Shown here in pieces: positions 44,558-52,922 of a DNA stretch of 64,000 nucleotides. The stretch covers positions 186,001 through 250,000 of the forward strand of contig NZ_FOBD01000001.1 of assembly GCF_900109515.1 (NCBI RefSeq), read 5' to 3'. The stretch comes from Paenibacillus sp. OK003 (lineage in GTDB: Bacteria; Bacillota; Bacilli; Paenibacillales; Paenibacillaceae). How positions within the stretch are numbered: the first letter of the stretch is position 1; each line of letters opens with the position of its first letter. The notes below the pieces were generated by a model. That model worked only from the letters and a program-made list of their open reading frames with translations, did not search any database and was not told the origin of the DNA. Made by a program: the position numbers and the translations under genes.

Positions 44558-44586
44558 TTGTCCGATCGATCCTTGTATAGTACAAT
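44558..44586 (+). promoter_or_regulatory. Internal promoter before esxA
   Basis: TTGTCC (44558-44563), 17-bp spacer, TACAAT (44581-44586). With the terminator after esxA it would give a short abundant esxA mRNA independent of the essC transcript. Confidence 0.6.
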
Positions 44587-44631
44587 TTGAACAAGTGAAT
44601 CTAATTGCACAAACCAAGGAGGAATTTACAA

Positions 44632-44907
44632 ATGGCAGGACGTATTTTAGTTACCCCAGAACAGCTTGATCAGGTTTCCAACCAATTTAAACAAAGCGGT
44701 GAGCAAAGTCAGCAAATCGTTTCTACATTGACTCAATCCATCACAAGCATGGAAGGACAGTGGGAAGGTATGACGAAACAACGCTTCTTCCAGGAATTCC
44801 AGGAAGCCAGCAAACAAATGCAATCTTTCGTCCAAACGCTGAATAGCATCAGTGCGGAACTGACGGCTATTGCCAACAAATTCCGTACGGCAGACCAAGC
44901 TCGCTAA
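44632..44907 (+). CDS. esxA: WXG100 protein EsxA
   Basis: 91-aa ESAT-6/WXG100 protein. Two helices flank the WEG motif (SMEGQWEGMTKQRFFQEF, residues about 38-55), and the second helix ends ANKFRTADQAR. These proteins are exported as dimers by type VII systems. The HxxxD/ExxhxxxH and YxxxD/E export motifs are not clearly present at the C-terminus; FRTAD is the nearest match. Ideal AAGGAGGAATTT precedes ATG 44632. Own promoter and terminator suggest high expression. Confidence 0.95.
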   Translation: MAGRILVTPEQLDQVSNQFKQSGEQSQQIVSTLTQSITSMEGQWEGMTKQRFFQEFQEASKQMQSFVQTLNSISAELTAIANKFRTADQAR

Positions 44908-44994
44908 TCTGCGATACATAGTTCGGGCAAGTTCCATATCCGAATTCGCCCAGAATCAAATGCAGGAAGCAAGCTGAAGATTTACAACTACAGC

Positions 44995-45027
44995 AAAAAC
45001 CGGGCGTTTTCACAACACCCGGTTTTT
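44995..45027 (+). terminator. esxA terminator
   Basis: AAAAACCGGG pairs with CCCGGTTTTT around a loop of about 13 nt (44995-45027). The kinase-VWA-PP2C genes lie beyond it. Confidence 0.85.
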
Positions 45028-45064
45028 GTTGCACTATGACAGAATGACAGAGAGAGGGATGAGC

Positions 45065-47155
45065 ATGTCTTTTCAACCAAATCCCGGGGATGAAGTGGTG
45101 ATTAACGACATTGCCTATATCATTGGGCAGCATCCGGCTGCACCTGGTCTGGCTTACGCCCAAGCTGGAAGGCAGGGTATCGTCTATCAGTTGTTACCCC
45201 GTAACGGTTCCATAAGTGGGGCCAAAGCACTAAAAGTATTTTTCCCTAAATTCCGTATCCCGGCTATGGTGTATCAGTCTGAGCATATGGATTCTTATAG
45301 TGAACTGCCAGGTTTGCAGGTATGCAAGCGTGATGTGCTCACTCCGGAAAGAAACGGAGCGCTCATTGGAGAACATCCTGATCTGTTGTATGCGGTATTG
45401 ATGCCGTGGGTACATGGTCTGACCTGGTTCGATGTAATCAGCGATCAGAAGCAGCTGACAGCAGAGGAAAGTCTGAAGCTGGCGAGAGCTCTGGCCGGGA
45501 TCGGCTCGGCTATGGAACAGCGTGGACTGGCTCATTGTGATTTGTCCGCACCCAATGTGATGATTCCGTTTTTTTCCGAAGTGGAGAACCTGAGAGGGGT
45601 TTCAGCAGTTGAACTGGTAGATGTTGAGCAGATGTATGGTTCCAGAATGGATCGTCCGGATGCGTTGCTTGCCGGTTCACCGGGGTATGCGGCCCATCGG
45701 ACAGTGCACAGCGGTTTGTGGAGTGCTTATGCCGATCGTTTTGCCGGAGCAGTGATCATTGCTGAAATGTTAAGTTGGTCTGATGCAGCGATTGTGGAGA
45801 AAGCATGGGGAGAAAGTTATTTTGACCAGCACGAAATGCAGACGGTAAATGAACGTTATTATGCCATGAGAGAGTCGCTCCAGAAGCGCTGGGGCTCCAA
45901 GGTGTCCGATCTGTTTATTCGTGCCTGGGAGAGTCATGATCTCAGCAGCTGCCCTACGTTTGGCGAATGGTTTGTGGCGCTGGCTGCTGTGGACATCCAT
46001 CTGGTAAGTGCAGCTTCAGTTGAAGAATCTGAAGTCAAGGCTTCAGACCAAACAAATGCAGTAGAGACGAACCAAATTAAAGGGACAGGAGCAGCAAGCG
46101 GTATATCGGATAAGCAGGGAAATACGGAGCAGAACGTGCCGGCTGTGGAACCTTCTCCTGGTCAGGAAGCGGTAGTCAATCGTCTCTTCCTTCAGGCGAG
46201 AGCATTGGAGAATGAAGGCAAACCGGCTGCGGCGCTCGAAGTGTATCGTTCACTCCATCATTTCATTCCGGATAACAGTGCGATGCAGATGGAAGTTGAG
46301 GCTGCGATTCAAGAGCTGGACGCGAAGCTAAATCCCAAGCATGATGATGCAGCTCAGCCAGCCAAGACACCTTTTTACCGATCCAAAAGGTTTATGATTT
46401 CTTCGGCGGTGTTAATTGTTCTGCTGGCTGGAAGCGTGCCAACGGTTAAAATTTTGGCCGATCAGGCTGAGGTCAAACAGAAGGAGCAGGAGGCGGCTGT
46501 CAAACAGGCCGAACTAAAGGCTGCGGAAAAGGCCGAAGCTGCGAGGGTGGCTGCGCTGAAGCAGCAGGAAGAAGAAAAGAAACAAAAAGCGGCAGATGCG
46601 GCGAAACTTGATGCAGATGAAAAGAAAAAGCTGGCTGAAGCGGAGAAAAAGCAGGCAGAGGCCAAGAAGAAGGAAGAAGAGCGCAAAGCACTTCAGGCCA
46701 AGTATGATAAGCAAGCGAAATATGAGGCTTATCTGGCCAAGCAGAAACAACAGAAGCTTGAAGCAGCCAAGAAGGCTGAACAGGAAAAGTACGACAAACA
46801 GGCGAAATATGAGGCTTATCTAGTCTGGAAAAAAGAAAATGACGCTAAAATTGCGAAGCAGGAAGCCGAGCGTAAGGCAGCAGCCGAGGCTCAGCGCAAA
46901 CAGGAGGCAGCTCAGAAAGCTGCGCTCAAGAAAAAACGTGCCCAGAATGTCGTCACACTGATAGCGCATTACAATAAAACGTATAATGCGCAAAAAGGCA
47001 GAAAAATTGAGAATGCCGAATCATACGCGCGTGATTTCAAAAATCTGTACAACACCGACGCGTCCTATTTCAAAGGTGTCGGTAAAGTGGCTGCACGAAT
47101 GAATGCAATCAATAAATTTCTGAGCAATACGGATTATACATTACCCAACTTGTAA
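45065..47155 (+). CDS. Transmembrane protein kinase-like protein of the type VII locus
   Basis: 696 aa. Residues about 10-320 form a protein-kinase-like domain: Lys in AKALKVFF (K57), catalytic loop HCDLSAPNV with His157, Asp159 and Asn164, and metal Asp186 in LVDVEQ. So the catalytic residues look intact, unlike the pseudokinase half of EssB/YukC. A tetratricopeptide-like stretch, a membrane helix (about 443-464) and a long Lys/Ala/Glu coiled coil (about 465-645) with a duplicated KYDKQAKYEAYL unit follow. It may combine an EssB-like scaffold role with phosphorylation. ATG 45065 follows AGAGGG. Confidence 0.8.
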   Translation: MSFQPNPGDEVVINDIAYIIGQHPAAPGLAYAQAGRQGIVYQLLPRNGSISGAKALKVFFPKFRIPAMVYQSEHMDSYSELPGLQVCKRDVLTPERNGALIGEHPDLLYAVLMPWVHGLTWFDVISDQKQLTAEESLKLARALAGIGSAMEQRGLAHCDLSAPNVMIPFFSEVENLRGVSAVELVDVEQMYGSRMDRPDALLAGSPGYAAHRTVHSGLWSAYADRFAGAVIIAEMLSWSDAAIVEKAWGESYFDQHEMQTVNERYYAMRESLQKRWGSKVSDLFIRAWESHDLSSCPTFGEWFVALAAVDIHLVSAASVEESEVKASDQTNAVETNQIKGTGAASGISDKQGNTEQNVPAVEPSPGQEAVVNRLFLQARALENEGKPAAALEVYRSLHHFIPDNSAMQMEVEAAIQELDAKLNPKHDDAAQPAKTPFYRSKRFMISSAVLIVLLAGSVPTVKILADQAEVKQKEQEAAVKQAELKAAEKAEAARVAALKQQEEEKKQKAADAAKLDADEKKKLAEAEKKQAEAKKKEEERKALQAKYDKQAKYEAYLAKQKQQKLEAAKKAEQEKYDKQAKYEAYLVWKKENDAKIAKQEAERKAAAEAQRKQEAAQKAALKKKRAQNVVTLIAHYNKTYNAQKGRKIENAESYARDFKNLYNTDASYFKGVGKVAARMNAINKFLSNTDYTLPNL

Positions 47156-47188
47156 AATAACGTGAACGACGGAGGTGACACATCCCAG

Positions 47189-47941
47189 ATGAACTACACA
47201 ATTCAAGCATCCCAGCGCACTCCCGCACTGATTATCTATTTAATTGATATTAGCGCCTCCATGAATATGGTTTTGGACAACCGTCGGCGGATTGATATCG
47301 TCTATGATGCCTTATCTCTGGCTATTCGCCAAATGGTGTTTCGTTCGACCAAGGGGAACCGACTGACACCCCGCTACAGGATCGCGATTCTGGCATACAG
47401 TGACGATGTATACGATCTGTTGAACGGGGTTAAGGGGATTGACGAAATCGCTGCTGAGGGTTCCTTGCCCGACTTAACGCCAAAAAGATTCTCGGATTCA
47501 GCGAAGGCTTTCCTGCAGGCCGAAAAAATTCTACAAGCTGAAATTCCCAATATGCAGGATTGTCCTGCACCGCTTGTATGTCATATGACCGATGGGATAG
47601 CTACAGGCGAAGATCCGGAGCCCATTGCCAAAAGAATTATGGGTATGAGTGTGCCTGATGGCAATGTACTCGTCGAAAATATTTTTATATCCGATCATCT
47701 GCTGGAAGGCCCCATTCCGGAGCCGCGAAGATGGAAGGGAATATCCCAGGAGACGGTCCTTCAGGATGAACACGGGGAGAAGCTGCGCAATATGTCCTCG
47801 GTTCTGCCGGAAAGTTATCGTGAAATGCTGGTTGAGGCGGATTATTTGCTTTCACCTGGTGCATTGATGATGCTTCCTGGTACTTGTGCAGAACTGGTAT
47901 CCATCGGGTTTCAGATGTCCGCTGCTACGCCTGTGAGATAG
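47189..47941 (+). CDS. VWA-domain protein
   Basis: 250-aa von Willebrand factor A domain protein with an intact MIDAS motif (DISAS, D20-S22-S24) and a downstream HMTDGIATGEDPEP carrying the metal-site Asp. Soluble and without signal peptide, so cytoplasmic. VWA proteins beside kinases and PP2C phosphatases are common in secretion and signalling loci such as tellurite-resistance and type VI or Fha gene sets. GGAGGTGA is 10 bp before ATG 47189; GTG 47162 lies before that site and is rejected. Confidence 0.85.
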   Translation: MNYTIQASQRTPALIIYLIDISASMNMVLDNRRRIDIVYDALSLAIRQMVFRSTKGNRLTPRYRIAILAYSDDVYDLLNGVKGIDEIAAEGSLPDLTPKRFSDSAKAFLQAEKILQAEIPNMQDCPAPLVCHMTDGIATGEDPEPIAKRIMGMSVPDGNVLVENIFISDHLLEGPIPEPRRWKGISQETVLQDEHGEKLRNMSSVLPESYREMLVEADYLLSPGALMMLPGTCAELVSIGFQMSAATPVR

Positions 47942-47951
47942 GAGGGGAATC

Positions 47952-48779
47952 ATGAAAACATTGTCTGCTGGAGATAAGGGAAGCCGTGTGGAGCATCATC
48001 AGGGCAACTTTCGCTATGTGAGTGTCCAGACAGGGGAACAGCCGCTGACCCGTTATCAAGGTACATTCAAGTGCAGGTATGGTTATGGAAGAGCGGCAGA
48101 GACCGTTAATCAGGGAGACACCGGACAGGATTTTGCTGCTGTTCGCATGAATGGTAATGTGTGTACTTTCGTATTATGTGATGGGGTAGGCATGAGTTAC
48201 CTTGGTGATTTTGCTGCACGCTTTCTGGGGAACGCCTTGCTGGAATGGCTGGAAACGACTGATCATCCTTCTTTGGAGGCTATGGAAAGTTTGCTTCATG
48301 ATTTGACCCGTCCAGCATCCGAACAGCTGGAGAAGCTGCAGCCTTTGGAAAACTCGCCTGTACTGCTGCGGGAAGTGCTGATGGAGAAGCGGAGCAAGGG
48401 AAGTCAGGCCATGTATGTGTGTGGACGCATCGAGCTCTCGGCAGGCAATCGAAAATGCAAAGTATGGCTAGCCTGGCAAGGGGACTCCCGCATCCGTCTT
48501 TGGCGTAACGGTCAAGAACAATCGGCTGCATTTCAGATGAACTGCCGTACGAATGAACGTTGGTCTACACTGGAGGGACCAGTGGGTGGCCAACCGCATA
48601 TCTATGAGGCAAAAATGCCTGCTAATGAAGCGATACGTCTGCAAATGTACACGGACGGTCTCAATGACCTGGATGCGATCCAGGCTTATATTCCGGATGA
48701 GCACATCCAGGTGCTGCTGGATGCAAGGCATACGGGCGGGCTTGAAGATGATGCCGCTTTCATTGAGTTGGAATGGTGA
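47952..48779 (+). CDS. PP2C-type protein phosphatase
   Basis: 275 aa. Diverged PP2C motifs in order: QGDTGQDFAAVR, VLCDGVGMSYLGDFAARFLG (metal-binding Asp-Gly), AWQGDSRIRLWRNG, YTDGLNDLDAI and LEDDAAFIELEW at the C-terminus. It should remove phosphates placed by the neighbouring kinase. AGGAGGGGA precedes ATG 47952, 10 bp after the VWA stop, so the two are co-translated. Confidence 0.85.
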   Translation: MKTLSAGDKGSRVEHHQGNFRYVSVQTGEQPLTRYQGTFKCRYGYGRAAETVNQGDTGQDFAAVRMNGNVCTFVLCDGVGMSYLGDFAARFLGNALLEWLETTDHPSLEAMESLLHDLTRPASEQLEKLQPLENSPVLLREVLMEKRSKGSQAMYVCGRIELSAGNRKCKVWLAWQGDSRIRLWRNGQEQSAAFQMNCRTNERWSTLEGPVGGQPHIYEAKMPANEAIRLQMYTDGLNDLDAIQAYIPDEHIQVLLDARHTGGLEDDAAFIELEW

Positions 48780-48811
48780 GGTCGGGTGAAGCATAACTGG
48801 AGGACCTAATC

Positions 48812-48862
48812 ATGCTGCTGAAAAGGGTGAGTATCACCTACGAAAAAACTTGTCCATGTTGA
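48812..48862 (+). CDS. Possible 16-aa peptide ending CPC
   Basis: ATG 48812 has a strong TGGAGGACC site 8 bp upstream and encodes MLLKRVSITYEKTCPC, directly after the PP2C gene. It may be a real coupled peptide or chance; nothing similar is known to me. Confidence 0.3.
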   Translation: MLLKRVSITYEKTCPC

Positions 48863-48967
48863 TTTAAAAGACACTCTTTTTGGGTAATCTTGTGAAGAAT
48901 CTACTTACAGATAGGCATGAACGTACATTCTTACATAATTACTGAGCGAGAAGGAGTGGAATGGATA

Positions 48968-49774
48968 ATGACACAACATAACGGCAAGTCACGGTTCGAA
49001 GGTAAAGTCGCCATTATTACAGGTGCTGGTTCGGGGATTGGTAAAGCGGCAGCGCTGAAACTGGCGAGTGAGGGAGCATATGTTGCTTTGCTCGATCTGG
49101 TTAATGATCGGATTTCGGAGACGGAAGCCGAAATTAACAAGCTGCGTGCAGGTGCGGCAAGAGCATTCGATGTAGATATTTCCGATCCTGCCCGGGTGGA
49201 AAAAGCAGTTCTGGAGACTATCGAATTGTTCGGCGGTCTGGATATCGTTTTTGCCAACGCAGGTATTAATGGTGTATCGGCACCGATTGAGGAAATTCAG
49301 GTTGAGGATTGGCAGCAGATTATTACGACCAATTTGAACGGTACTTTTTTTACGATCAAGTATGCACTGCCTCATATGAAGAAACGTGGTGGGGGCAGTA
49401 TCATTATCACGAGCTCCATTAATGGTAATCAGCGCTTCTCCAGCTTCGGCATGTCGGCGTACAGTACGTCCAAGGCGGGGCAGGTTGCTTTTGCGAAGAT
49501 GGCTGCGCTGGAACTGGCCAAGTTCAAAATTCGTGTCAATGTCATCTGTCCTGGAGCGATTGCGACGAATATTGACCAAAGTACGGTTAAAACGGATGAG
49601 TTGCAGCAAATTGTCATTCCGATGGAATTCCCGGAAGGCCAGCAACCGCTTGCGGATGGGCCGGGTCAGCCAGAGCATGTCGCTGATCTGGTAGCTTTCC
49701 TGGCTTCTACGGAGTCCAGACACATTACAGGTGCGGAAATTGTCATTGACGGTGCAGAGTCGCTGCTGAGCTAA
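48968..49774 (+). CDS. Short-chain dehydrogenase/reductase
   Basis: 268-aa SDR with the cofactor motif TGAGSGIG, the NAG motif in FANAGING, the catalytic Ser in ITSSINGN and YSTSK. Close to the 3-oxoacyl-ACP reductase/glucose dehydrogenase type, but the substrate is unknown. AAGGAG lies about 10 bp before ATG 48968; the in-frame ATG at 48917 lacks a site. Confidence 0.9.
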   Translation: MTQHNGKSRFEGKVAIITGAGSGIGKAAALKLASEGAYVALLDLVNDRISETEAEINKLRAGAARAFDVDISDPARVEKAVLETIELFGGLDIVFANAGINGVSAPIEEIQVEDWQQIITTNLNGTFFTIKYALPHMKKRGGGSIIITSSINGNQRFSSFGMSAYSTSKAGQVAFAKMAALELAKFKIRVNVICPGAIATNIDQSTVKTDELQQIVIPMEFPEGQQPLADGPGQPEHVADLVAFLASTESRHITGAEIVIDGAESLLS

Positions 49775-49877
49775 CTGGATGTATCAGTGATGAGCCTGTA
49801 CCGGAAGTGATCTCTCTTATGGGTCAACATGCTAAGGAACCACCTACATCTTAAAAAGTGAATTGTTGAGGATTGTA

Positions 49878-49979
49878 AAATGTAACGAATCTCAGTCACG
49901 CTATTCCTTTATACCAATGGCGTAAGTATCTAAAAGCGACCCAAACGACGAAATAACGTCTTTGTGATTCGTTACATTT
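49878..49979. repeat. MITE-like element with perfect 14-bp inverted ends
   Basis: AAATGTAACGAATC (49878-49891) is repeated inverted as GATTCGTTACATTT (49966-49979), about 74 bp apart, with a smaller CGACG/CGTC stem inside. There is no open frame. It lies in the 370-bp SDR-hrpB gap. The length and terminal symmetry suggest a miniature element or a long regulatory hairpin. Confidence 0.5.
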
Positions 49980-50043
49980 CAGACCTGTGCCAATAGGAGC
50001 TACTAGCATGTGCTCGGTTCATTAGAACGACATAACGTTAACT

Positions 50044-50099
50044 GGAGCTATCCCCCGTCATGTTTATGACTTCTGGGAGAGCTCTTTTTTTGTTATAAT
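50044..50099 (+). promoter_or_regulatory. Terminator followed at once by the hrpB promoter
   Basis: GGAGCT (50044-50049) pairs with AGAGCTC, followed by T7 (to 50091). The T tract runs directly into TGTTATAAT (50091-50099), an extended -10 that should start hrpB transcription. Confidence 0.65.
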
Positions 50100-50145
50100 G
50101 CTAACATTCGGAAAGACACGTGAAGCATCAATTAGGAGAGATGAG

Positions 50146-52665
50146 ATGAAGACGGATTTACCGATACAACCAATTATTCCTGAGCTGAGGCGGTTATTTC
50201 AGGAGAAGGATACAGGTGTGTTAATTGCGGAGCCGGGTGCGGGTAAAACGACCGTAGTACCGCTGGCACTTTTAGAGGAGCCATGGGTTGCCGGACGGAA
50301 AATCATGATGCTGGAGCCCCGCAGACTCGCTGCTCGCTCGGCAGCTGCACGAATGGCAGCTTCACTTGGTGAAAAAGCGGGACAGACCGTAGGATATCGG
50401 GTGCGGATGGATACGCGTGTAAGTCCGTCCACTCGCATAGAAGTGGTGACGGAGGGTGTATTGACCCGGATGTTTCAACAGGACCAGGGCCTGGAAGACA
50501 CGGCGATGATTATCTTTGATGAATTTCATGAGCGGCATCTGCAGGGTGACCTAGGTTTGGCGCTTGCGCTTGAATCCCGGGCCATGCTGCGTCCTGATCT
50601 GAAATTGCTGGTGATGTCGGCTACGCTGGACCCAGCTCCTGTCTGTGCCTTGCTTGGCGAGGGAACCAGCTGGATTGACTGCCCTGGACGAACATTTCCG
50701 GTGGAAACCCGATATATATCCAGACCGGCATCCGAGCAGATCGAGACTTTTACAGCTCAGGCCGTCGTTAAGGCATTGGCAGAACAGGAAGGGGATGTGC
50801 TGGTTTTCCTACCGGGTGCAAAAGAAATCCATCGCACAGAGCGAGAGCTGTCAAACCTCATGCTTCCTGCTTACGTTCAGGTACATACTCTATATGGCAG
50901 CATGCCTGTAGAACGGCAGGATGAAGCTGTGCGACCCGCAGATGAAGGTAAACGGAAGGTTGTGCTGTCCACGTCCATTGCCGAATCCAGTCTTACCTTG
51001 GCTGGAGTTAAAGTCGTGGTGGATGCAGGGCTGAGCCGTGCGTCTGTATTCTCGCCGCGGACCGGCATGAGTCGGCTCGTCACCCTGCCGGTGTCCAAGG
51101 CGTCAGCCGATCAGCGGCGGGGCCGCGCGGGGCGAATTGCCCCGGGCGTGTGTTACCGGCTATGGAGCGAAGAGGCCCATGGCGTGCTGCCTGAGGCAGC
51201 AAAGCCGGAGATTGCCTCCGCGGACCTTGCGCCGCTGGCGCTGGAGCTTGCCGCCTGGGGTGTCCAGTCCCCTGCAGAGCTGCAGTGGCTGGACACCCCG
51301 CCTGCCGCAGCCTACGGCCAGGCACAGGCGCTGCTGCGCCAGCTGGGCGGCCTGGATGACGCAGGCCGCATCACGCCCTTCGGGCGGCGGATGAACACGC
51401 TTGGCGTGCATCCGCGACTGGCCAGCATGCTGCTCCGCGCGGCGGAGCTTGGGCTGGCCAGCTACGCCAGCATGCTGGCGGCACTGCTGCAGGAGCCTGC
51501 CGGCCTCCGCAGCAGTGGCAGTGCAGGCGCGGCGGGCACCGATCTGCGCCCGCGCGTGGAAGCGCTGCTGACTGCGGACAGCAGCGGCATGCCGCAAGCG
51601 GCAGCGTCTGTCGCAGACGGTGCTGCCGTGCGGCGCATGCTCCAGGAGAGCCGCCAGCTGCGCTCGGCGCTCGGCCCGGCGGCCGATCCGGTACGGCCGG
51701 ATGAGGACAGCTGCGGATGGCTGCTGTCCTTCGCTTATCCGGACCGGATCGGGCAACGCCGGGAGGACGGCCGCTATCTGCTGAGCAGCGGCCGTGGGGT
51801 ACGGCTCGCAGCGACAGAATCGCTGAGCCGTTCAGCCTATCTGGTCGCAGCCGAAGCCGACGACCAGGGCGCGGATGCGCGCATCCTGCTGGCTGCGCCA
51901 GTGCAGGAGAAGAGATTGCTGGACTTTGGTCCACATCTGCTGCATGAAGAGGTTCAGGTCGCCTGGGACCGAAACACCCGCAGTGTGCGGGCACATCGAA
52001 GGCTGCGAATTGGAGCCATTACGTTGAAAGAGAGCGGCATTGCACAGCCACCCGAAGATCAGGTGCTCGAAGCATTACTCTCGGGAATACGTATCGAAGG
52101 GCTGGATTGTTTGCCTTGGACAAAATCATCACGACAGCTGGCGGACAGGATGCGCTTTTTACATCATCATTTGCCAGAATGGCCTGATCTCATCGAAGAT
52201 CATCTGACCGAAGAACTGGCAGAACATCTCAGCCCTTTTCTGACAGGCATGAGATCTGCTGCGGATCTTAAGAAATTGTCGATGCAGGATGTGCTGCTCG
52301 GCGGACTCAGCTGGGAACAGCGACAGCAATTGGATCGTGAAGCTCCTACACATATTCAGGTGCCTAGTGGTTCGCGCATTCCGGTGGACTATAGCCGACC
52401 TGAAGATCCTGCGCTCGCGGTGAGACTGCAGGAGATGTTTGGACAGCAGGAGACCCCGCGTATTGGCGGTGGTCGAGTACCACTGACCATACATTTGCTT
52501 TCCCCGGCGCAGCGGCCTGTACAGGTCACACGAGATCTGGCCAACTTTTGGCGGGAGACTTATTTTGAGGTCAAGAAAGACTTGAAAGGTCGTTATCCCA
52601 AGCATTATTGGCCGGATGACCCGCTGGAAGCGATTGCTACTAACCGAGCTAAACCACGAGTTTAG
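50146..52665 (+). CDS. hrpB: ATP-dependent helicase HrpB
   Basis: 839-aa DEAH-box-type helicase. Motif I is AEPGAGKTT, motif II DEFHERH, motif III MSATL, and motif VI is QRRGRAGRIAPGVCYRLW. The C-terminal HrpB domain is present (YPDRIGQRREDGRYLLSSGRG, then KDLKGRYPKHYWPDDPLEA at the end). Its RNA substrate is unknown. ATG 50146 follows AGGAGAG. The central segment, about 51080-51910, is much more GC-rich than both ends, with nearly every third base G or C. Confidence 0.95.
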   Translation: MKTDLPIQPIIPELRRLFQEKDTGVLIAEPGAGKTTVVPLALLEEPWVAGRKIMMLEPRRLAARSAAARMAASLGEKAGQTVGYRVRMDTRVSPSTRIEVVTEGVLTRMFQQDQGLEDTAMIIFDEFHERHLQGDLGLALALESRAMLRPDLKLLVMSATLDPAPVCALLGEGTSWIDCPGRTFPVETRYISRPASEQIETFTAQAVVKALAEQEGDVLVFLPGAKEIHRTERELSNLMLPAYVQVHTLYGSMPVERQDEAVRPADEGKRKVVLSTSIAESSLTLAGVKVVVDAGLSRASVFSPRTGMSRLVTLPVSKASADQRRGRAGRIAPGVCYRLWSEEAHGVLPEAAKPEIASADLAPLALELAAWGVQSPAELQWLDTPPAAAYGQAQALLRQLGGLDDAGRITPFGRRMNTLGVHPRLASMLLRAAELGLASYASMLAALLQEPAGLRSSGSAGAAGTDLRPRVEALLTADSSGMPQAAASVADGAAVRRMLQESRQLRSALGPAADPVRPDEDSCGWLLSFAYPDRIGQRREDGRYLLSSGRGVRLAATESLSRSAYLVAAEADDQGADARILLAAPVQEKRLLDFGPHLLHEEVQVAWDRNTRSVRAHRRLRIGAITLKESGIAQPPEDQVLEALLSGIRIEGLDCLPWTKSSRQLADRMRFLHHHLPEWPDLIEDHLTEELAEHLSPFLTGMRSAADLKKLSMQDVLLGGLSWEQRQQLDREAPTHIQVPSGSRIPVDYSRPEDPALAVRLQEMFGQQETPRIGGGRVPLTIHLLSPAQRPVQVTRDLANFWRETYFEVKKDLKGRYPKHYWPDDPLEAIATNRAKPRV

Positions 52666-52897
52666 CTAGAATGTGTTTGCCAGCCTCGGTCTGAAAGTTG
52701 GGTCTGAGCGTGCTCTGAATGGGCGAGTATGCGATCGGCGGATTAGGCGTTTTGAGCACTAACGAACCACGTGCAGGCCCTAGCGCGGTGACTCGCTGCA
52801 TATCAATGGTCGGCCATCCTCCTAGGCCTTCAAGGATAAGATATTGCGGTCGAAGCGTTTGAAAGAAAACAAGGCGGGTAATAACATAGCGAACCAC
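52649..52897 (-). CDS. Doubtful 82-aa frame opposite the hrpB end
   Basis: Open from GTG 52897 with codon use that looks plausible, but no ribosome site, no known homology and an overlap with the hrpB stop. The sigma-B-like promoter for the next gene lies inside it. Kept only as a possibility for this otherwise empty 257-bp gap. Confidence 0.2.
   Translation of the reverse strand: MVRYVITRLVFFQTLRPQYLILEGLGGWPTIDMQRVTALGPARGSLVLKTPNPPIAYSPIQSTLRPNFQTEAGKHILAKLVV
52857..52881 (+). promoter_or_regulatory. Candidate sigma-B promoter
   Basis: GTTTGA (52857-52862), 13-bp spacer, GGGTAA (52876-52881) match the GTTT-N13-15-GGGTA pattern. It lies 40 bp before a general stress gene, which fits. Confidence 0.55.
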
Positions 52898-52922
52898 TCA
52901 ATTAGATGAGGAGGGATTCACT

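Noticed and set aside
46462..46686. Ser/Phe-rich minus-strand frames opposite the kinase gene
   Set aside because: They are the complement of the Lys/Ala/Glu coiled-coil codons.
46699..46830. Direct repeat in the kinase gene as a mobile or CRISPR-like repeat
   Set aside because: It is an in-frame protein repeat (KYDKQAKYEAYL) within a coiled coil.
51371..51994. Long minus-strand and alternative frames inside hrpB
   Set aside because: Very high local GC removes stop codons in every frame; the products are Arg/Pro/Ala-rich without family features.
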